From Lachnospiraceae bacterium UBA4317 (GTDB lineage Bacteria > Bacillota_A > Clostridia > Lachnospirales > Lachnospiraceae): 9,736 bases of DNA. Numbering within the stretch: the first letter of the stretch is position 1; the number at the start of each line of letters is the position of its first letter. Where the stretch lies: positions 1 to 9,736 of the forward strand of contig DGUF01000134.1 in the NCBI GenBank assembly GCA_002394525.1, written 5' to 3'. The notes below the pieces were generated by a model. It was not told the DNA's origin, searched no databases, and saw only the letters and a list, made by a program, of their open reading frames with translations. The position numbers and the translations under genes are program-made. Shown here piece by piece: positions 5,425 to 9,736 of this stretch.

Positions 5425-5510
5425 GATTTCCCCTGTACAGGGACTTCATAGCGACAGCTTCCGCATCGAGGACTCCGGAGACCGGATTTCCCCGCTGCAG
5501 GGACTTCATA
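5425..5510 (+). repeat. Two direct repeats, GATTTCCCC...CAGGGACTTCATA family, 60 bp apart
   Basis: A 26-bp unit occurs at 5425-5450 and again at 5485-5510 with three mismatches and a spacing of exactly 60 bp. The first copy holds the perfect 12-bp palindrome CCCTGTACAGGG (5431-5442); the second keeps a CTGCAG centre. Between them lies another palindrome, CTCCGGAG (5473-5480), with GG/CC flanks. The second copy ends about 10 bp before the metG ribosome binding site. This family differs from the repeats just upstream. Confidence 0.75.
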
Positions 5511-5533
5511 TATATCATGCGAGGTGGATTAAC

Positions 5534-7594
5534 ATGCAAAACAAAGGAAAGTATTATATCACAACGGCGATCGCCTACACGTCCGGCAAGCCCCATATCG
5601 GCAACACCTATGAGGTCATTCTGGCGGACTGTATCGCGCGCTACAAGAGGGCGGACGGCTATGACGTGCGCTTTATGACCGGGTCTGACGAGCACGGCCA
5701 GAAGATCGAGTCCAGGGCGGCCCGCGCGGGCAAGAGCCCCAAGGAATTCGTCGACGAGACCGCGGGCGAGATCAAACGCCTGTGGGACCTGGTCGGGACT
5801 TCCTATGACCGCTTCATCCGCACCACCGACGCCGACCACGAGCGCCAGGTGCAGAAGATCTTCAAAAAGCTCTATGATCAGGGTGATATCTATCTGGGCC
5901 ACTACAGCGGAATGTACTGCCAGGAGTGCGAGGCCTTCTACACCCCTTCCCAGATCGAGGAGGAGGGCAAGTGTCCCGTCTGCGGCAGCCCTGTCCATGA
6001 GGCCCAGGAGGACGCCTATTTCTTCCGCATGAAAAAATATGCCGACAGGCTGATCGAGCATATCAATACCCATCCCGAGTTCATCCAGCCCGTCTCCAGA
6101 AAGAACGAGATGATGAACAATTTCCTTCTGCCCGGCCTGCAGGACCTGTGTGTCTCCAGATCCTCCTTCTCCTGGGGCATTCCCGTGGACTTCGCGCCCG
6201 GCCATGTCGTCTATGTCTGGCTGGACGCCCTGACCAACTACATCACAGGCCTGGGCTACGACGCGGACGGCAATAACGACCCGCTCTTTGACAAATACTG
6301 GCCCGCCGACCTCCACCTGATCGGCAAGGACATCGTCCGCTTCCACACGATCTACTGGCCCATCTTCCTGATGGCCCTGGATATCCCGCTTCCCAAACAG
6401 GTCTTCGGCCACCCCTGGCTCCTGCAGGGCGGCGAAAAGATGTCCAAGACCAAGGGCAACGTCATCTACGCGGACGACCTGGTAGACATCTTCGGCGTGG
6501 ACGCGGTCCGCTATTTCGTCGTGCATGAGATGCCCTACGAGAACGACGGCGTGATCACCTGGGAGCTGGTCGCGGAGCGCATCAACTCCGACCTGGCCAA
6601 CACCCTGGGCAACCTGGTCAACCGCACCATCGCCATGAGCAACAAGTACCTGGGCGGCACCGTGAAGGACACCGGCTCCTTCGCCGGCCTGACCGACGAG
6701 GAGGCCGCTAAGGCCAAGGGCTATGACGAAGACCTCAAGGCCACCGTGACAGCCGCCTATGACAAGGTTGAAAAGAAGATGGACGAGCTCCGCGCGGCGG
6801 ACGCCCTGACCGAGATCTTCTCCGTCTTCAAGCGCCTCAACAAATACATCGACGAGACCGAGCCCTGGATCCTGGGCCGCGACGAGGCCAAAAAGGACCG
6901 CCTCTCCACCGTCCTCTACAACCTGGTGGAGGGCATCACCATGGGCGTGTCCCTGCTGGCTCCCTTCATGCCCGAGACGGCGGAAAAGACCGTCAGGATG
7001 CTGGGCACACAGATCCGTGACTTCGATACCCTGAGCAGCTTTGGCGCCGCCGGCGACAGCTTCACCGTGACCGACAAGCCCGAGATCCTCTTCGCCCGCC
7101 TCGACCAGAAGGAGGTCATGAAGAAGGTCGAAGTCATCATGGAAAAACAGCGCGCCCAGGCGGCAGCCGAAGCCGCAGCGGATGCGGCCGCCAATGGCGA
7201 AGCCCCTGCGGCTAAAACAGAGGAAAAAGCTGAAGAGGCCGTCCCCGAAGTGGAGAAAAAGCCCGAGGTCACCATCGATGACTTCGCCAAATGCCAGTTC
7301 CAGGTCGGCGAGATCATCGCCTGCGAAGCCGTCAAGAAGTCCAAAAAGCTCCTCTGCTCCCAGGTGAAGATCGGCTCCGAAGTCCGTCAGATCGTCTCCG
7401 GCATCCGCAAGTACTACAGCCCCGAGGAGATGGTGGGCAAGAAAGTCATGGTCATCACCAACCTCAAGCCCGCCAAACTGGCAGGCCTCATGTCCGAGGG
7501 CATGATCCTCTGCGCCGAGGCTCCCGACGGCAGCCTGGCCCTCATGACCCCCGAAGCGGACAAAAACGTCCCCGCCGGCAGTGAGATCGGCTGA
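5534..7594 (+). CDS. metG: Methionyl-tRNA synthetase with C-terminal tRNA-binding domain
   Basis: The product has 686 aa; GAGGTGG at 5521-5527 supports the ATG. The enzyme charges elongator and initiator tRNA-Met in the cytoplasm. The class I Rossmann core starts with YYITTAIAYTSGKPHIGNTY, where HIGN (21-24) is the HIGH motif; KMSKT at 302-306 is the KMSKS loop. A zinc knuckle is formed by Cys129, Cys132, Cys147 and Cys150 (YCQEC ... CPVC). WLDALTNYITGLGY (about 229-242) and the helical anticodon-binding domain (about 340-520) follow. Residues about 540-578 are an Ala/Glu/Lys-rich linker. Residues 580-686 form an EMAP/Trbp111-type OB fold (IDDFAKCQFQVGEII; VSGIRKYYSPEEMVG; NLKPAKLAGLMSEGMIL), which mediates dimerisation and tRNA binding. 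Length and domain order fit bacterial MetG with this appendix. I see no T-box leader upstream; the gap holds repeats instead. Confidence 0.98.
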   Translation: MQNKGKYYITTAIAYTSGKPHIGNTYEVILADCIARYKRADGYDVRFMTGSDEHGQKIESRAARAGKSPKEFVDETAGEIKRLWDLVGTSYDRFIRTTDADHERQVQKIFKKLYDQGDIYLGHYSGMYCQECEAFYTPSQIEEEGKCPVCGSPVHEAQEDAYFFRMKKYADRLIEHINTHPEFIQPVSRKNEMMNNFLLPGLQDLCVSRSSFSWGIPVDFAPGHVVYVWLDALTNYITGLGYDADGNNDPLFDKYWPADLHLIGKDIVRFHTIYWPIFLMALDIPLPKQVFGHPWLLQGGEKMSKTKGNVIYADDLVDIFGVDAVRYFVVHEMPYENDGVITWELVAERINSDLANTLGNLVNRTIAMSNKYLGGTVKDTGSFAGLTDEEAAKAKGYDEDLKATVTAAYDKVEKKMDELRAADALTEIFSVFKRLNKYIDETEPWILGRDEAKKDRLSTVLYNLVEGITMGVSLLAPFMPETAEKTVRMLGTQIRDFDTLSSFGAAGDSFTVTDKPEILFARLDQKEVMKKVEVIMEKQRAQAAAEAAADAAANGEAPAAKTEEKAEEAVPEVEKKPEVTIDDFAKCQFQVGEIIACEAVKKSKKLLCSQVKIGSEVRQIVSGIRKYYSPEEMVGKKVMVITNLKPAKLAGLMSEGMILCAEAPDGSLALMTPEADKNVPAGSEIG

Positions 7595-7628
7595 TCTGTC
7601 TGATCGAACAACGATTATCAAAACCTTG

Positions 7629-7663
7629 AACCGTCACGGCCGGCCCTCCGACCGTGGCGGTTT
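7629..7663 (+). terminator. Probable intrinsic terminator after metG
   Basis: CCGTCACGG (7631-7639) pairs with CCGTGGCGG (7652-7660) with one T-G wobble around a 12-nt loop, and the flanking AA/TT extends the stem. Only TTTGT follows, so the T-tract is short. It lies 35 bp after the metG stop. The rest of the 7595-7828 gap is GC-rich and shows no gene I can support. Confidence 0.5.
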
Positions 7664-7828
7664 GTCATCAGCCCGAAGCTGCGCCGGGCTGCCATCCGGC
7701 CTGTCCGCCGGAGCTTGCAGTCGGACTGTCATTCGGATTGCACGCCGCCGGCGACAGCGTGACCGTTATTCGTCCCGAAACTGCTGCCGTCTGCTGCCGG
7801 GATCCAAAACCAGGAGGGATAAGCATTG

Positions 7829-8563
7829 ATGAAAAAAAGATACGTCCTGCGGCTGACGGCTGCCCTGCTGGGCCTGGCCCTGACCCTGGTGCCTGTGCAG
7901 CAGGTACACGCGGCCGGCGGCTTCCGGAATGATTTCAGGAAAAGAACCGGGGCTCTGGCCCCCGTGAAAACACCGGCATCCGCGGCAGACAGCGCCCGGG
8001 CCTATACAGGATCGGACAGAGCATCCGCTGCGGCGGAGCAGGCCCTGCCCAGGCCCGGCCTGCCTGACATCGGCCTGCCGAAACCAAAGCTGCCCAAGCT
8101 CAACATACCGGATCTCCCTTCGGACTTCCATATCGACAAAGCCACCGAGAAGAAGAGGCTGGCGGAGGCGGTCCGTCAGCTGGATGAGTACGGGCTCTCT
8201 CCGGAAAAACTCGTCGAGCACTTCTGGGACTATATCTCCCGCAGGGAGAACCGGGACCGGATTGGGGAAAAGGCCGGAGAGCTGAAGAAAAAGGCGGAGG
8301 ACCTCAGGGGCGGCGCGGGAAAACTGATGGAAAAGGACCGCGCCGGCAGCTCTGACAGCGGAAGCTCAGGGACCACTGCGGGCTTGGCTCTGCCGGAAGA
8401 GGCCCGGCAGGAGATCGACCGCGTCAGGAAAACAGCCGCTGAGGAAGCCGGCAGAAAGATTGAAGAAGCAGTGGACGCCGCGGCGGACCAGGCGGCACAG
8501 AAGGCCGCTGAGGAGATCGACAGCGCCGCGGAGGCTGTAAAGCAGGAGGTTATGGATCAATGA
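7829..8563 (+). CDS. Secreted low-complexity protein of unknown function
   Basis: The product has 244 aa from ATG 7829, with AGGAGGG at 7812-7818; an in-frame TTG three bases earlier is also possible. I do not recognise a family. Residues 1-28 look like a Sec signal peptide: a KKR start, the hydrophobic run LTAALLGLALTLVPV, and a VHA|A cleavage site. A proline-rich stretch at about 73-97 repeats LPxP/LPK units (LPRPGLPDIGLPKPKLPKLN). A charged, helical middle region (about 104-168) includes EKLVEHFWDYISRRENRDR. A Ser/Gly linker (about 173-185) leads to an Ala/Glu/Lys-rich C-terminal helix (about 189-243) that may form a coiled coil. There is no cysteine, sortase motif or lipobox, so it should be released or held non-covalently at the envelope. 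Its stop overlaps the start of the yesL-like gene by four bases, which suggests translational coupling. Confidence 0.85.
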   Translation: MKKRYVLRLTAALLGLALTLVPVQQVHAAGGFRNDFRKRTGALAPVKTPASAADSARAYTGSDRASAAAEQALPRPGLPDIGLPKPKLPKLNIPDLPSDFHIDKATEKKRLAEAVRQLDEYGLSPEKLVEHFWDYISRRENRDRIGEKAGELKKKAEDLRGGAGKLMEKDRAGSSDSGSSGTTAGLALPEEARQEIDRVRKTAAEEAGRKIEEAVDAAADQAAQKAAEEIDSAAEAVKQEVMDQ

Positions 8564-9210
8564 AAATATTTGACGCGGAAAGCCCGCTTATGTCCGGGCT
8601 CTCCAGGATCACGGACCTGATCCTTCTGAACCTGGTCGTCCTGGCCTGCTGCCTGCCGGTGATCACGATCGGAGCGGCCATGACCGGCATGCACTATGTC
8701 CTGCTCAAGATGGTCAGAGATGAGGAGGGCTATGTCGTGCGGGCCTATTTCAAGTCCTTCCGGGAGAACTTCCGCCAGGCAACGATCCTCTGGGGGATCT
8801 ACCTCCTTTTCGGCCTGGTGGTCTATATGGACCTGGCCCTCACCGGCCCCTCCGCGGCCGGGGGCCTGCAGCTGCCGGCGCCCCTCCGCTATCTGATCAT
8901 GGGCGGCGGCATCTTCGTGACGCTCGTCTACCTCTACGTCTTTCCCCTCCTGTCCCGCTTCAGCAACACGGTGGGGGAAACTCTGGCCAACGCGGCCAGA
9001 CTGGTTCCGGCGGCCTTTCCCCGCACCTTCGCCATGGCCCTGGTGACCCTGGCCTTTCCGGCGGCCGTGCGGATCATGCCCGTCCTGTTCCCGGTCGAGA
9101 TCCTCCTGGGCCTGACGGGCCCGGGCTTTCTCTGCGCCCTGATCTATGACCCGGTCTTTCGCCGGATCGAGGACCGGATCCGCGGCACGAGCGCAGAGGA
9201 TGACCTCTGA
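8560..9210 (+). CDS. yesL: YesL family (DUF624) membrane protein
   Basis: The product has 216 aa, the usual size of the family. ATG overlaps the preceding stop (ATGA) and is served by AGGAGG at 8544-8549 inside the upstream gene. About five membrane helices can be seen (roughly 19-41, 74-92, 108-130, 153-171 and 175-196). Family signatures are the N-terminal ITDLILLNLVVLACCLPVITIGAA ('LN...l...lPv.TiGaa') split over the first helix and the YFKSFRENFRQATILW motif at 63-78. DUF624/YesL genes often sit with carbohydrate ABC transporter genes, and here an MsmK-type ATPase begins 290 bp downstream, after a terminator. The biochemical role is not known. It could work with the secreted partner encoded just upstream; this is inferred from coupling only. 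Confidence 0.88.
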   Translation: MKIFDAESPLMSGLSRITDLILLNLVVLACCLPVITIGAAMTGMHYVLLKMVRDEEGYVVRAYFKSFRENFRQATILWGIYLLFGLVVYMDLALTGPSAAGGLQLPAPLRYLIMGGGIFVTLVYLYVFPLLSRFSNTVGETLANAARLVPAAFPRTFAMALVTLAFPAAVRIMPVLFPVEILLGLTGPGFLCALIYDPVFRRIEDRIRGTSAEDDL

Positions 9211-9227
9211 GAGGCTTTTTCCGGGCC

Positions 9228-9263
9228 GTCCGGCATCTGCGGCAGTTTCGACACAATGCCGGA
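9228..9263 (+). other. 8-bp inverted repeat between yesL and its terminator
   Basis: TCCGGCAT (9229-9236) and ATGCCGGA (9256-9263) are perfect inverted repeats around a 19-nt loop. No T-run follows, so it is not itself a terminator. GGCATCTG also occurs twice as a direct repeat (9232 and 9265). Confidence 0.35.
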
Positions 9264-9306
9264 GGGCATCTGTCAAAATGACGGAAATCCTGCGAGAATA
9301 GTGTAC

Positions 9307-9340
9307 AGAATGACGGCTGTTCCGGCCGTCATTTTTTTTT
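9307..9340 (+). terminator. Strong intrinsic terminator after yesL
   Basis: AATGACGGC (9309-9317) and GCCGTCATT (9325-9333) form a perfect 9-bp stem with a 7-nt loop, and it runs directly into a nine-T tract (9332-9340). It separates the secreted-protein/yesL pair from the sugar-transport ATPase gene. Confidence 0.9.
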
Positions 9341-9413
9341 GCCGGCCTGTCAGGTCAGGAAATGAGGGGATTTTTTGGGCAGTCGTGCCATAGCGGGCCG
9401 GGCTCCTTTTTCG

Positions 9414-9419
9414 TATACT
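9414..9419 (+). promoter_or_regulatory. Possible -10 box for the ABC ATPase gene
   Basis: TATACT is one mismatch from the sigma-A -10 consensus and lies 82 bp before the start codon, downstream of the terminator. No good -35 box is seen 16-18 bp upstream, so the call is weak; an activator-dependent promoter is possible. Confidence 0.35.
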
Positions 9420-9440
9420 GTTAAACATGAAAAAGAACTG

Positions 9441-9464
9441 TATCCGGCGGATGCGGTCCGGATA
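9441..9464 (+). promoter_or_regulatory. Perfect inverted repeat in the ABC ATPase leader, possible operator
   Basis: TATCCGG and CCGGATA are separated by 10 bp (24 bp in total). The site lies just downstream of the possible -10 box and about 37 bp before the start codon, where a repressor would block transcription or a hairpin could form in the mRNA leader. Confidence 0.45.
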
Positions 9465-9500
9465 ATGCTTAGCATGGAAAAGGACGTCAAGGAGGAAAAA

Positions 9501-9736
9501 ATGGCAAGTTTATCTCTGAAAAATGTCAACAAGGTATATCCCAACGGATTCCAGGCAGTCAAGGATTTCAACATGGAGATCGCGGACAAGGAGTTCATCA
9601 TCTTCGTAGGCCCCTCCGGCTGCGGTAAGTCCACGACCCTGCGTATGATCGCAGGCCTCGAGGATATCAGCTCCGGTGAGTTCCGCATCGACGGCAAGCT
9701 CATGAACGATGTCGAGCCCAAGGACAGAGATATCGC
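9501..9736 (+). CDS. msmK: Carbohydrate ABC transporter ATP-binding protein, MsmK/UgpC type, N-terminal fragment
   Basis: The first 78 codons are present and the gene runs out of the window. AAGGAGG at 9489-9495 lies five nt before the ATG. These ATPases energise sugar uptake and can serve several permeases. The fragment begins MASLSLKNVNKVYPNGFQAV, with the A-loop tyrosine at 13, and carries Walker A GPSGCGKST at 37-45, followed by TLRMIAGLEDISSGEFRIDG. The next segment, MNDVEPKDRDIA, matches the 'v.pkdRdiAMVFQ' stretch that leads to the Q-loop in the MalK/MsmK/UgpC group. The Q-loop, signature motif and C-terminal OB-like regulatory domain lie beyond the window, so the subgroup name is provisional. 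The gene stands alone behind a terminator, as such shared ATPases often do. Confidence 0.93.
   Translation, partial: MASLSLKNVNKVYPNGFQAVKDFNMEIADKEFIIFVGPSGCGKSTTLRMIAGLEDISSGEFRIDGKLMNDVEPKDRDI

Noticed and set aside
5272..5533. T-box or SAM leader for metG
   Set aside because: Neither the T-box AGGGTGG-type block nor SAM riboswitch signatures are present; the whole gap is accounted for by two repeat families.
5135..7621. A minus-strand open frame of more than 800 codons antisense to metG
   Set aside because: It mirrors the codon phase of a strongly supported gene with G/C-rich third positions, runs through non-coding repeats, and its translation is a low-complexity Gly/Val/His/Asp-rich sequence with no domain I recognise.
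7654..7932. Open frame overlapping the start of the secreted protein gene
   Set aside because: It is in another frame, lacks a ribosome binding site, is Cys/Pro/Ala-rich in a way typical of GC-rich noise, and the secreted protein has a clear signal peptide and AGGAGGG.
9427..9465. A 12-codon leader peptide frame starting ATGAAAAAGAAC
   Set aside because: No ribosome binding site precedes it and it has no run of codons that would suggest attenuation; the inverted repeat it contains explains the region better.

Overview
The window looks like a chromosomal segment of a GC-rich Clostridia member, most likely Lachnospiraceae or a near relative. That placement is inferred from AGGAGG-type ribosome binding sites, strong G/C preference at third codon positions, a methionine aminopeptidase carrying an N-terminal SEC-C zinc motif, a DUF624/YesL protein beside an MsmK/UgpC-type ABC ATPase, and a type IV pilus locus with a DUF4860-like small protein. 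Every gene I can support is on the + strand.

Positions 1-3442 are the 3' part of a type IV pilus operon. It starts with the end of a PilC/GspF inner-membrane platform protein. Four small proteins follow, each with one N-terminal membrane helix (104, 156, 158 and 135 aa). The last gene is a complete PilT retraction ATPase. The four small proteins occupy the place where minor pilins sit in comG-like operons, but none carries a standard prepilin peptidase site. The gaps on both sides of the fourth small gene hold short tandem repeats built on the same AAGCTGTGA core, one with a 15-bp period and one with an 11-bp period.

Positions 3443-4383 hold an unrecognised 159-aa protein. After it comes a 321-bp non-coding stretch with a strong terminator-like hairpin, a possible long-range RNA helix, and two tandem hairpin units that differ by a compensatory base-pair change. 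Positions 4384-7594 hold map (methionine aminopeptidase) and metG (methionyl-tRNA synthetase with a C-terminal tRNA-binding domain). The 262-bp gap between them is filled by two unrelated families of hairpin-forming direct repeats (three copies and two copies). The two enzymes act on methionine at the start and at the maturation of proteins, but the gap argues against calling them a simple operon.

Positions 7829-9210 hold a translationally coupled pair: a secreted low-complexity protein and a YesL-family membrane protein, followed by a perfect intrinsic terminator. The window ends in the first 78 codons of an MsmK/UgpC-type sugar ABC transporter ATPase. Its leader carries a possible promoter and a perfect 7-bp inverted repeat. 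I found no tRNA, rRNA, CRISPR array, transposase gene or known riboswitch class.
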